A stretch of DNA of 64,000 bases from Nautilus pompilius. Lineage: Eukaryota; Mollusca; Cephalopoda; Nautilida; Nautilidae. A program made the translations under genes and the position numbers. Numbering within the stretch: position 1 is the first letter of the stretch; each line of letters opens with the position of its first letter. Below, piece after piece: positions 22,391 to 33,517 of the stretch. The notes beneath the pieces are model-generated. The model was not told where the DNA came from, made no database searches, and was given only the letters and a program-made list of their open reading frames with translations. The DNA lies in the NCBI GenBank assembly GCA_018389105.1, contig JACATO010001762.1, positions 48,085 to 112,084 on the forward strand, read 5' to 3'.

Positions 22391-23821
22391 AACTATATAA
22401 TCCAACCCTTCTTCTAACACCTCATCTTTTCGTTTCGTCTCTCTAAGGATTTTATAGCTCACCATTCCACAAATGGCCCTTTTCGGCCTCTATCCCACGA
22501 GTATCATTATCAGATCCTCGTTCCTAGTAAACAAGTCTATTTCCAGTCACTAACGAGGCGGCGGTTTGGCCAAATCCACCTCCACTCCAACCTTCATTAC
22601 TCCGTCGCTTCGCTTTTCCAGATTACTCAACAACAGCGACATCAGGTTGCCAGTGGCAACAATTAACTGGCTTTCAGTTGACAGTCGGCCTGTCTGCCCG
22701 GCAATCAGTCGGGCTTTCCACGTACGTACGCGGATACTCGGGTCTATTTTCGTTTGTTTCCCTCGTAGTTCCCGTTTAATCAAATTTCCTGTGTGTTCTA
22801 TTTATTTCTGTCTCCCACCCACATGAAACAACTTATACCAGTCTCCACGTATTTATAAAGGTGATGACGGGCAGTCAGTCAGTCGATTGACCGACTGGCT
22901 ATCGATTTCTGCCTCATTTCCCTCCCCTTATTCTTTTATTATTATTACTTCAAGTCTTTCGTCGGTAAGAAAAATCGGTTTCGCATGCGCACCGTGACGT
23001 TCGAACTACGTCACCGATATCTGCTTAGTCGTCCGACAATAGATCTCTCCGGTGATACAGGAACACAATCCCCCGTCTTGTTCGTCATCGCAACAGAACT
23101 CAACAACGTCACAGTCTATTTTCGATTCCGCACAACAACAATTAATAACCTAATTTCCCTTCCTTTTTAGACAGTTTTCTCCACACACACACACACACAC
23201 AGTGAAGACGACGTTTCGCCGCGAGACAAAGCCCCCGTTCTGAAGAAGGTCAGGACATTAATTTAGTTTAACAAACAACACACCGAAGAAGTTTACAAAT
23301 GGCCTCCCGTTTCTGAATATTCCTGCATTTGTTTTAGTCTTTAAAGAAAAAGTCTGGCACCTGTCTCGTCAGTGCAGGTTCGGCTCCTGCGTGGTTTAGT
23401 TCCCCCCCCAAAATACGCAACTGCATCTTTTCACTGCATACGACAAGACGGACTTTTCTCCAGAAAATAGTTTCAGGGACTCAAGAGTCCGTCTACTTGA
23501 TTTGCTGAAGATAACCAACCCACTTCCAGTTCTTTCTGTGTGTGTGTGTGTGTGACCATACAGAATAGTTCATAATTATCACTACTACTAATAATAAATG
23601 AGTGTACATCTCATCGACAGTACTAAAGACGTTCAGATGAAACCCGGCTGAGATAGCGCATCCATGGTATCCGGACAGGTTCTACAGCTTTAAATATCGC
23701 GGTTGCCAGATCGCCCAGTGGTCATGGATTGACATGACCGGCATAAACTTTAACATTTGTTACTTTAAACAAAAAAAGGGTTACTTGGTAACATTTTAGA
23801 AATGTGTTTTTTTTTTTTCAG
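22390..23821. other. No supported gene
   Basis: Open frames on both strands at 22550-22826 overlap each other and show no motif. CA and TG microsatellites lie at 23183-23201 and 23536-23553. GTGCAGGTTCGGCTCCTGCG near 23371 resembles a tRNA T-arm, but no acceptor or anticodon arm could be folded around it. Confidence 0.4.
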
Positions 23822-23901
23822 GCTATCTGCAGTCTTTCCCCCTTCTTCCTTCTGATGGTAGTAACACAAGTAAGGAGTCCGTGAACAAGCTGAACAAATG
23901 A
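23822..23901 (+). CDS. Possible terminal exon, weak
   Basis: A very strong acceptor (a run of 13 T then CAG, ending 23821) precedes 25 open codons ending in TGA. The residues include YLQSFPLLPSDGSNTSKES. An alternative frame would end at a GTAAGG donor about 50 bases in. No poly-A signal follows closely, and the length is too short to exclude chance. Confidence 0.18.
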
Positions 23902-25082
23902 TCAGAAACCTGTCTCCCTCCACCCCAATATTTACAGCTTCTCTTCTACAAATGGTATCGTCAGACAGCGCCTAGCGTCATTAGAATTTACTCAAAGGGG
24001 AGGGAACAAAGTCATCCCAGTGCGTTCTTTGATACCTGATTTTTTTTAAAAAAAAAAGGAATTTACCCTGCAAACCTGGCTGCCGGTTTGTGTGCTTTTA
24101 TTAAGGACAAATTTTTTTAAATTTTTAAAAATATTTACGTTGTAACCGTCTGGATTTATCGGTGACTCATGGAAATGAGAACCCGCCCTCTGTCTTTCCA
24201 AAAGAATTCCAACATCCTGACTAAATTAACACTGCATACTTTTCCACGAGATAACTCTTAAATTATAGAATTTTTTCCATTCTCCATACCCTAAAAAAAA
24301 AAAAAAACGAAAGCGAACACTCATGTAAAATCCTTGTAAAAACATCTTAACTTTCTCTTAACATTCCTCTTACGCGCCAAAACTACAGTTTCTTTCGACG
24401 GTTAGAGAGATTTTTCTCCAAGAACGCGAGTGGTGTTGTATTTCTGCTTATCTCCCCTTTGTTGTGGCTGTACTTGGGAAGTGGTACGGCATAATTCTAA
24501 ATTCATCAGTGTTCGAGCGAGCTATCTATCTATCCGCGTTCCTGATCTGGCGCGGAGAGACAACAAAACACACACACAAAAATAATGCCTGTCTAGATTT
24601 CCACCTATCCCAAGTGAGTAAGTGCGTACTTTCGAGTTATTATAAGTCCATTAAAGAAACTTACCGCCCCGGTGGTGGCGCTGTTCGGCTTTGGCTGCAG
24701 GTGTCGACTACAAATCGCGCTCGGTCTCTCTCTCTTTTTTTTGCTCCTATCGTTAAGGGGTTGCCGAGAAGGATTTTTTAAAAGGGGGAGGGGCCCGTGC
24801 TTGGATGAAGCCTAGACCCCTTTTGTAGTTAATGTCATGCAGATAGCGGGTAAAAGACAGACAGACAATCTGTCGAGTCTTTCGTTAATGTTGATGTTTG
24901 TCATGAATGTCCGCCCAGTGACGAAAACTGTCGATTTGCAGACTTGATTTTAAAAACTACATTACGGTGGGAAGGGAGGCGACTCGTGCGTGACACTTAA
25001 TTCTTTTATTTCCGCGTTTTATTTTCTGTTTACTTTTATGACGCCGCCAGCACAACAAAGCGGGAAGGATAATAATAGATTT

Positions 25083-25121
<39 letters not shown>

Positions 25122-25497
25122 GCTGCAGCAAAATTTACATCAAAAGAGAAAAAGGGAAAGTACTCATTTTTTTTTTCTTTTTTAAATTTTCCACTTAACC
25201 ATCAGTTTTATTTGGATGAATTGTCTCATCGGAGCTGCTGATCTATTCGTACGCCGACTGCCGGTAAATTAGTTCAATAGCCATTTAACTGTGTTCGGCA
25301 TCACGAGGCGGGGAAGAGATGGATAGGTTCTGCGATTGTCTCTGGATGAGTCGCCGACCTTCTGATCGGACGACGTCTTTACTTAACGGGATCTTTGATG
25401 CTGCACCGTACCGTCCGTCCACATCATCTCACTGCACTGACTGTAAGCTCACGGCCATTACTCCTGATTTAATTCCTTATTATTATTATTATTATTA

Positions 25498-25528
<31 letters not shown>

Positions 25529-25925
25529 GATGAAATCCATGGAAACTTATTACTCAGCAAAAAACAAACCGAATTAACCGTCAAACCGCTGACGTGCCGA
25601 GCAGCCGATAGCCCGCCGGGTGTTGATGATCGGCTGTTACATCTTCAACGTGAATTCAGGCAGCTGAGGCGGTATCTAATGGTGGTGGCTCGGTGACCCG
25701 ACAAGGCCGCCACTGTTAGCGTTCCGCAGCTTTTCCTCCTCCGCCTATTGATTATCACCACTCAGTTTTCTTCCGTACGAACCGACCGATTACACCGATA
25801 TCTGATCGTGGCGGGTTGTGGGGAGGGGGGGGGGGGAGAGAACTGCTGTCGCACCTCTTGGTTTATTCACCAAGTTGTGTCCGGTAATCGATATACTTGA
25901 GATATTCATGGTAAGAGGATGATTG
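23902..25925. other. No supported gene
   Basis: AT-rich DNA with poly-A (24294-24307), a (CA)n run at 25086-25120 and an interrupted TTA array at about 25479-25529. Frames near 25319-25696 include the TTA array and are not credible. Confidence 0.45.
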
Positions 25926-25929
25926 CAGC

Positions 25930-26087
25930 TACTCTCTCTCTGTAATGACGTCATATCTTTCTGTAATGACGTCACATCTCTCTGTAATGACGTCATATAT
26001 ATCTCTCTCTGTAATAACGTCACATATCTCTGTAATGACGTCATATCTCTCTATAATGACGGCATATCTCTCTCTCTCTCTCTCTCT
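25930..26087. repeat. CT satellite with TGTAATGACGTCATAT unit
   Basis: Seven units of roughly 22-25 bases have the form CTCTCTGTAATGACGTCATAT. Four or more keep the perfect TGACGTCA palindrome, and others read TAACGTCA or TGACGGCA. In this array TAAT replaces TACT upstream of the palindrome, so it is a sub-family distinct from that at 28.2 kb. Confidence 0.95.
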
Positions 26088-26650
26088 GCTTTTCCGCCCG
26101 TAAAGTAGGGGAATAATACCTCTTTAGTCTATTTTTGAAAAAGACAAACAAACAGCTGATTATGTTGTTGGACTGTACAATTTATTGGGTAGGAAAAACA
26201 AGAAATTGATTACTCTAGTCGAGAAGTCCGTTACTCTAAATTATTCGTACATTTTAATTGTTAATTGTAGGTGAAAAAGAAAAACTGCAACCGTGTTTTA
26301 GTGCATCTTCTTTTCTTTCTTTTTTACTCTTTGCTTTTTATTATATCGTTATTTGCCCCAGCTGTTTCTTAAGGGTTAATTTTGATGATTTTGTTTTTCC
26401 TGTCAGCTGTTTGGCGGTGTATAGAAGAGGCCACACAGGGATACATTATATTCAAATGGTTTAAACTTATCAACAAAACAATGGCGATGCTGTTCGAGGA
26501 GATCGCAAAATATAATTCACATCGCATATATACAGAAAAAAAAAAACAGAAATAGTATCCATTTCTGAAAAAAAAACAACTAAAGCATCTGCGTCAGAAC
26601 TGATTTGTTTTTAACGGAACCGTCATCGTGGCCATTTTTTAAACCATTGT

Positions 26651-26670
26651 TCACGTGATGTCACGTGTTC
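26651..26670. promoter_or_regulatory. Tandem CACGTG E-boxes
   Basis: TCACGTGATGTCACGTGTTC carries two perfect CACGTG palindromes ten bases apart, the first as TCACGTGA. One helical turn of spacing would place two bHLH-ZIP dimers on the same face. A GCCGCCATTTTA (YY1-like) string lies about 150 bases downstream, beyond a TG array. No gene start is identified nearby. Confidence 0.3.
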
Positions 26671-26718
26671 CGCGAGAAACGCAATAACTTCGTTCGCGTT
26701 GAACGTCTGGATAACTAA

Positions 26719-26720
<2 letters not shown>

Positions 26721-26761
<41 letters not shown>

Positions 26762-26762
26762 A
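26721..26762. repeat. (GT)n-(GC)n tract
   Basis: A GT run ends in GCGCGCGCGAGCG, another strictly alternating, Z-DNA-prone tract. Confidence 0.95.
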
Positions 26763-28164
26763 GCGGTTGTTTGGTTGGTTTTAACGGTCCGTGCTGCAGA
26801 TGTGGTTAAAAGAGAAGCCGCCATTTTACTCCCGAGTCATGTGATGGTCGCATAGCACTACTCAAAGAGGAGATGGCTTGCATGGATCAACCATTTTTCC
26901 GCAACACCGGCAGTAAAAAGCAAATAAATAATAAATAGGTAAATGAATAAATTCCACAGTTGGAATTTCCTTACGCTTGACTGCTCGATCCTCTGATCAA
27001 GCGATTAAGAGGCGATGATCTAAGCGTGGAATTGCGTCACGGGCAATCGCCTCTATCCGTAGACCCCCTTGATTTTGTCCGCCCTCCCCCATAACCGCAG
27101 AACTAATGGAGGGATATTTTCCTACACCCAAACACGATAAGCAGGCCGCGCGATCTTTGTTATTATTACGCTTGATGTATGTAGAATTTCCGCGCGTCGG
27201 ATTCAGTGGTAGGTTTTACTCCGCCGTCACGGCGAGGAAGACGTCGTTCGAGAGCTTGGCTCGCAGCCCCCTTTAGTGAATGTCGGTGAATCATTGCATA
27301 ATGTCGTGGTTGGGTAATCCACAGAACGACCAAATCACGCGAATGACTACGTTATTATCTCACAACTTGCAGGATTATAATTAACGTCCAGCGCATTTAA
27401 TAAAAGCTCCATTTAGGTCAATCACACGAGCATTTACTGCGATATCACAGTTCTGCTATAATAATGCTGGCGCCACATCTGCCAGAAATATTGTTGTTGC
27501 TGCTTCTAAAGTGCAGAGATCGCCCTAACTCGGCTCTGTAGCTATTTCTGCTAGCTGATGCTGGTGATGGCCGCTTTCCGCTCTGAATCTTTCTTAAAGC
27601 GAACCCAAGTAGGTACCGGCGGTCTGGTCACCCAGATCCGAGCTATCGGGAACTGCAGATTTGGCAGTATCTCTCGCTGGAATCAACAGACCCACCAGAG
27701 CCCATCGGGAAAGTCAATATCTCATTAAAATAAATTAAACAACAAAAAAAGAAAGTGGTCTTTGATTGGCTAAACAGTTCGTAGAATGCGCACGCACTCT
27801 GCTGATCTTGGCATTTGCACAAAACACGTGATCGTTATTGTTAGCGGACAAAAACAAAAAAGAAAATGCACTAGCGAGAGTACATATATCCAGCAACAGG
27901 GCTCGAGTTATTTGAATATTTACGTATAAATGAGTTTTAAAAATAATTTTATCTTTTTAAAATTCGGTAGTTTAGTGTTTTGATATATCCGCGTTAATAG
28001 TACGCCTAGCCTAGCCTCAAGTGACATCAAAACTCGCCCTGTAAATCAAATCATTGTAGTAATTTTTATATTTCCTTTTAAGTATCTCCTTCACCCCCTT
28101 TTTTATTTTATTAAACGAACCGAGGGAGGGGTCTTTCCTTCTCATCACATTCGACAAAATACCG
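26763..28164. other. No supported gene
   Basis: Mixed-composition DNA with many in-frame stops. Small islands of moderate GC occur (27030-27260, 27440-27700), but no domain, RNA gene or transposon end is seen. Confidence 0.45.
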
Positions 28165-28499
28165 GCTCTCTCTCTCTCTCTACTGACGTCATCTCTCTCC
28201 ATCACCATCTCTCTCTCTCTCTACTGACGTCATCTCTCTCCATCATCATCTCTCTCTGTACTGACGTCATCTCTCTCCATCATATCTCTCTCTCTGTACT
28301 GACGTCATCTCTCTCCATCATCATCTCTCTCTGTACTGACGTCATCTCTCTCCATCATATCTCTCTCTCTGTACTGACGTCATCTCTCTCCATCATCTCT
28401 CTCTCTCTCTCTACTGACGTCATCTCTCTCCATCATCATCATCTCTCTCTCTCTGTACTGACGTCATCTCTCTCCATCATATCTCTCTCTCTCTCTGTG
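28165..28499. repeat. CT satellite with eight perfect GTACTGACGTCATC cores
   Basis: This is the most regular member of the family: TCTCTCTCCATCATCATC blocks alternate with CTCTGTACTGACGTCATC. Eight cores keep the perfect TGACGTCA palindrome, spaced about 35-45 bases. Copy-to-copy differences are mostly in CT-run length, which points to recent amplification by slippage or unequal exchange. Confidence 0.97.
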
Positions 28500-28564
28500 C
28501 TGAGAACTTCTGGATTAAGATGCTCTTCTGGCTAACTCGCCTTGGGATGTTATTATTATCCTCA

Positions 28565-28740
28565 CAGTCACGAAGACCGCGCTAGGCGAGGTCACAGGTG
28601 GGCTTTCAACTCGCCGACAAAACGTGGTTACTTTGAGCTTAGTGTCAAAGGCTGGGAGACTTAGAGCTAACGATCACAACAGACCGCGCAGGGGTCTTGG
28701 TTCAACTCGCCGACAAAACACTAGCTTAGTACCAACACCG
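28565..28740. repeat. Diverged direct duplication (about 95-105 bp)
   Basis: GACCGCGC...CAACTCGCCGACAAAAC appears twice (28574-28623 and 28682-28719), the copies sharing the 18-base block TCAACTCGCCGACAAAAC. The second contains GGTTCAACTCGCC, vaguely like a B box. It may be two SINE-like fragments. Confidence 0.5.
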
Positions 28741-30414
28741 CAACTTGGTTGCGAAGCTATACACACATTTGTTATGCAGTTCTTTGAGGTCATACAAGAT
28801 ATGACGGTGAGTGATTTTTTTAAAGTAATGTTCAGATTAATTTTTAGTTTCTCCTAAGCATGAAGATATTTCACTATCATTAAACAACATTGAAACTAAT
28901 TTCAGTTATTTCAAAAATTTCTTTAAAATAAATTTTTGCTATCTGGAGAGAGAGAAAGATGTTTGGAGGTCCGGTCGTGTTTCGATCAAGATCACGTAGC
29001 GCGTTAAACGAGCACCTGAGATGCCACAGTTTCCCTCATCCGTGAGACAGAGTCACCTCATAACGGACCAGCTTATTTATACCACCAGGAAATGCCCCTG
29101 CTCTCCCCCCCCCGGTCATAGTACCGAGTTCTGGAACGGCAAGATGGTAACTGTCATTTACAGACAGTAGATTCATCTGGCTTCACCTCATCACCAGTTA
29201 CAGAAGTTAAACCTACGTTTCGACAATCTTCTGCTGTCGCAATCATCAGGGGTTCAGTACTGAGGACTGCGTTTTTAGAGCATTAGCGTTTATTGGAAGC
29301 ACGTGTTTTGTAGTAGACGTTTGTATCGAGTAGCTCGTGCTAGTTTTGAGCGTCTGACCCCTTGATTGCCGGTCTTGTTGGTTATTCTCACCAGCGCCAA
29401 CAAGCCAAATCTACTACTTCCTGTACTTTCTATCTGGAGTGCGAGAAAGAAAGTCGCTGCCGAGGTTCATACGAAACCTAGAATTAAATTATAGCAACGC
29501 TATTTTCTTTTTTGTCTTTTTAAAACAGTGACTTCGCGTTCGGAAACGTGAATCCCGTCAGACCGATCTCGAGAGATCTCGAGAGATCTCGACAGAGCTA
29601 ACAGACAACATTTAAAAAAAAAAAACGTATGGTTCAAGGAGCCGATTTTGTCTGGTTATTGGTTTAAAACAGGCTGAGAAAATCAACGAGGCGGAATAAG
29701 CCTACAGCACGTGTACAAAAGAAAGAGAAATTAGAGGAATCCCTATTTGGAGCGGTAACGACGGGCAGTACGCAGAACTGCAAATCTGGTCAGGTATCGA
29801 ACCATTAATCACCAACCGGTCCAGGTTTTGCTACATACCTTGCTTGTTGCCTTCAGTGCGGTGTTCATTAATAAACAACGCGAACGCTGATTGGCTGATT
29901 GGAATTGTCAATCAGGATGCTCATACATTTGTTTTAAATGCCTCTAGGACTTGTGTGAGCTTTTGCGGATTGTGCCGTCTACAGTAGGATTTACCTCTAC
30001 AATTGCAAAACACCTCATTGGAACAGTAATAAGAGATTCCCAAGGACAGAAATTCAAGCCGCTAAATGAAAGTTTCCTCTGATGAATACCAGGTCTGTCC
30101 TCTTTGCGTACCAGACTTCCACCAAGCCATCACCTGGCAGGTACTGGCAGCAAACAGGTGGACCGGACTCGTCCCCAAACCCAGATAGGACGGCTAGAAG
30201 TTAACTGTTGGCTTCTGGTCTCTTCAGACAAGTAAATGCACCGCCAGCCTGCTGAGCCCATTCCTTCCTGAGTTTAAGGCCTTCCCGTAAGACACCACTA
30301 GCCCATGGCGTGGTTTATGGAAAATAGCTTCCTTAAAATTTCCAGAACCTTTAATGTCTGCGACGCTTTATCGCGATTTGATAAAGGACCATGGCAGCGA
30401 CAGTTCGTTGGGTG
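28741..30414. other. No supported gene; repeat fragments
   Basis: It holds a repeat-like segment at 29206-29251 that recurs inverted at 37.0 kb, an alternating GATCTCGAGA palindrome run at 29565-29592, and at about 29755-29830 (minus strand) a B-box-like GGTTCGATACC that may mark a SINE fragment. No gene recognised. Confidence 0.4.
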
Positions 30415-30998
30415 CGCTTTATGACAGTGGCAGCCTTTCTCACCCCGACCGCTGTCAGATCGCCCCACTATATGGGCTTTATGACAGTCCAAGATCCCTG
30501 GCAGCCTTTCTCACCCCGACCGCTGTCAGATGGCCCCACTATATGGGCTTTATGACAGTGGCAGCCTTTCTCACCCCGACCGCTGTCAGATCGCCCCACT
30601 ATATGGGCTTTATGACAGTCCAAGATCCCTGACAGCCTTACTCACCCCGACCGTTGTCAGATGGCCCCACTATATGGGCTTTATGACAGTGGCAGCCTTT
30701 CTCACCCCGACCGCTGTCAGATCGCCCCACTATATGGGCTTTATGACAGTCCAAGATCCCTGGCAGCCTTTCTCACCCCGACCGCTGTCAGATGGCCCCA
30801 CTATATGGGCTTTATGACAGTGGCAGCCTTTCTCACCCCGACCGCTGTCAGATCGCCCCACTATATGGGCTTTATGACAGTCCAAGATCCCTGGCAGCCT
30901 TTCTCACCCCGACCGTTGTCAGATGGCCCCACTATATGGGCTTTATGACAGTGGCAGCCTTTCTCACCCGGACCGCTGTCAGATCGCCCCACTATATG
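30415..30998. repeat. 131-bp minisatellite built from 60- and 71-bp subunits
   Basis: A higher-order array. The 60-bp subunit starts GGGCTTTATGACAGTGGCAG and ends in GATCGCCCCACTATAT. The 71-bp subunit starts GGGCTTTATGACAGTCCAAG, carries an extra ATCCCTG block and ends in GATGGCCCCACTATAT. They alternate strictly for about 4.5 cycles. The ATCG/ATGG difference is locked to subunit type, so the pair was amplified as a unit. The 131-bp period is not a multiple of three, so the apparent proteins change frame every cycle and are not coding. Confidence 0.97.
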
Positions 30999-31439
30999 AG
31001 CTCTTGTATTTGGCGAATTATTTTCCGCACCGGTTTTCTCAGCCCGCTGTATCAGCAAAATGATATCACTCACTCTCTGTCTGAACCTTTTTACTAAGGG
31101 ATTGTGAACAAAATAGGAAAGGGGGGACAATCCGATGTGCCAGAAGATACTTTTATAATACATATGAGAGCACTAAATGACCGGCAAAGTCGTTCGATGC
31201 TTTGTTAGAAAAAAAAAAACAAACAAAGAAACTCCGACATGCAGATGTTTATCTTGTTCGACTCAAATAACCATCGATCAGTAAAACGAGTCGGAGTTAA
31301 GCGATATAGGAGCGAAACACTTAGTATCCGGAAGCCAAATGAGATCGATCACCAGAGTGTTCTATGAAATGGTGTGAAGGATTTCTGTCTAAAATACCAG
31401 TTACTAGTACGAGGTCTTAAAAATATGCTGTACTCCGGA

Positions 31440-31507
31440 GAACTTTTGCTGTGTGACGTCAGCAAAATAGCATCGAAGCAGTTTTATCGATAGATACATC
31501 AGCAAAG
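31440..31507. repeat. Diverged edge copy of the 63-bp minisatellite
   Basis: AACTTTTGCTGTGTGACGTCAGCAAA, followed later by GATACATCAGCAAAGGTTG, aligns loosely with the 63-bp unit next to it. The edge copy holds TGACGTCA, where core units read CGACGTCG or CGACGTCA. Confidence 0.6.
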
Positions 31508-32070
31508 GTTGTCATGGCAGCAGTACTAGTTAGAAAACTGTTCTGCGTTGGAGAGACGACGTCGGCGAAGGTTGTCATGGCAGCAGTACTGGTTAGAAAA
31601 CTGTTCTGCGTTGGAGAGACGACGTCGGCGAAGGTTGTCATGGCAGCAGTACTGGTTAGAAAACTGTTCTGCGTTGGAGAGACGACGTCGGCGAAGGTTG
31701 TCATGGCAGCAGTACTGGTTAGAAAACTGTTCTGCGTTGGAGAGACGACGTCAGCGAAGGTTGTCATGGCAGCAGTACTGGTTAGAAAACTGTTCTGCGT
31801 TGGAGAGACGACGTCAGCGAAGGTTGTCATGGCAGCAGTACTGGTTAGAAAACTGTTCTGCGTTGGAGAGACGACGTCGGCGAAGGTTGTCATGGCAGCA
31901 GTACTGGTTAGAAAACTGTTCTGCGTTGGAGAGACGACGTCGGCGAAGGTTGTCATGGCAGCAGTACTGGTTAGAAAACTGTTCTGCGTTGGAGAGACGA
32001 CGTCAGCGAAGGTTGTCATGATGGAAATACTAGTTAGAGAATTATTCTGTGCGTTTGAGATATGACGTCA
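31508..32070. repeat. 63-bp minisatellite, eight copies plus degenerate end copy
   Basis: Units start GTTGTCATGGCAGCAGTACT at 31508 and then every 63 bases to 31949. A ninth, diverged copy starts at 32012 and ends in ATATGACGTCAACAAA. The eight full copies are almost identical, with only a G/A change at the GTCGGCG/GTCAGCG position and one early C/A. Since 63 is divisible by three, several frames on both strands are open for over 150 codons. The absence of any start context, splice signal or non-repeat protein flank, and identical conservation at all codon positions, argue that it is a satellite and not a gene. Confidence 0.95.
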
Positions 32071-32179
32071 ACAAATTTGAGTGGCGAAACGATAGATTTA
32101 CTCCGTGGAATGCCGGATAGTGAAAGTCTAGACTTACCTGTATTTAAAAAAATTTTTTTGCGAAGTATAAGTGAATTGT

Positions 32180-32364
32180 ATGCATATATGTTTGCAGTAT
32201 CCCTGGTTTGACCCTGTAGACAGCTGGCGCTGACGCTTGGATTTGAACCAGGGATCTCCGTCAGTTGATGGCACCCATGGGTTAGCAACCGGATATACCT
32301 GGTTCAGTTCCCAGCGTCAGCTGTCTACAGGGTCAAACCAAAGATACTGAAGACATATATACAC
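32180..32364. repeat. Inverted pair of SINE-like units
   Basis: Arms of about 47 bases at 32180-32226 and 32318-32364 are inverted copies (shared GGTTTGACCCTGTAGACAGC), separated by about 91 bases. Each half contains a B-box-like string facing outward: GGTTCAGTTCCC on the plus strand and CTGGTTCAAATCC on the minus strand. The centre has GGCACCCATGGGTTAGCAACC, resembling an A box. This is best read as two tRNA-derived SINE copies of one family, head to head. Confidence 0.6.
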
Positions 32365-33517
32365 ATCATTCACTCTACTTGTCATAAAAATGCTAACTCA
32401 AATGCAGATGCTGAAGTGAGTTCTGTAGCAAAACACTAAAGTGAATTGTAGTTTGCCATTTCTGCTGATAACCAGCACAGGAAGGAAAAAAAAAGGAAAG
32501 AAGAAGAAACAAAAACTTGACAGTCTTTTTTTCCGCCATTGTTATTCTAGTTACGGCCGGTGGACGGACGCATTATTTTATGCCATTTACACTCATTTGT
32601 GCCGAAATAGACACCAGTAGGCGAGCTAGTGATTAATGAGCATCAGGTCAGATTTTGCGCGTAGTTACCGGCCATGTTCGTTATATTTCTAACGTTTGAA
32701 CATTGATTGCTGAACACGACAACCAAAATAATCTACTTTCATACAAAATGGCGTTTGGCTAAGGGAGAATATAAACACGTAATTATACTGCATTTTGAAT
32801 AGTATATTTAAATGATTACACAATGCTGGATGGGACATAACCGTTTTACTTGTTTGTTAGTATTAATACATTTATTAATAATTAAAGGCACATTTATCAT
32901 TTAAATATTGCTAAAAATGCTAGGGTATAATTCGTTAAAAATTTAAAAAACTTATTTCTGAAAATTGATTGGGAATAATTTTTTAAACTATTTTTCGGCT
33001 ATCGTTTGTTTTGATGTGAGAGTGCATCATCGCGGTGTATACGTTTGGCAACACAATATGTACTGTAATCCGAGAAGTTTTAAAAGTTATTAAAAACAAA
33101 TTGGTCAAATTGCTGAGTAAAAATCGAAATAGTTTCCTTGTTTAACAAGACCAGAAAGTGTACTTTAAGAACTTTTTTATATATATACTTTTAAAAAAAT
33201 TAATAATTTAAAAATTCTTGGGATTAATACAGATTCCTTTTAAATAGTTAGCGAATTCTTAAACATAATAACTGCGTAAACCTACACGGAAGTGCCGGGA
33301 TCAACCTGGCGCTATCCTCTATTACCATACGTAGTTTAATTTCTTGTGGGCATCACTGTACTGAGCAGATACTCCCTTTTTTATGTAAAAACCATTAGAT
33401 CCACAAAGTGGAGAGATTCCTGTCGTAAAAAAAAAGGTGACATCAGTACTTTAAAATGTATTGATTAAGAACAAATTTTATCATTAATGCTAACTGATGT
33501 TCTGGCACAGTAATCCG
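32365..33517. other. AT-rich non-coding stretch
   Basis: Low GC, no open frame of note, no simple repeat beyond short A and T runs. Confidence 0.55.

Noticed and set aside
23365..23395. tRNA T-arm-like GCAGGTTCGGCTCCTGC
   Set aside because: No acceptor stem, D arm or anticodon arm could be placed upstream.
30354..31097. Series of overlapping 92-101-codon frames
   Set aside because: The 131-bp repeat unit shifts frame each cycle. The frames are copies of one another offset by 131 bases.
31459..32065. Long open frames of 183 and 186 codons on opposite strands
   Set aside because: They are the 63-bp minisatellite read as protein. The period is a multiple of three, and nothing non-repetitive or splice-like supports coding.
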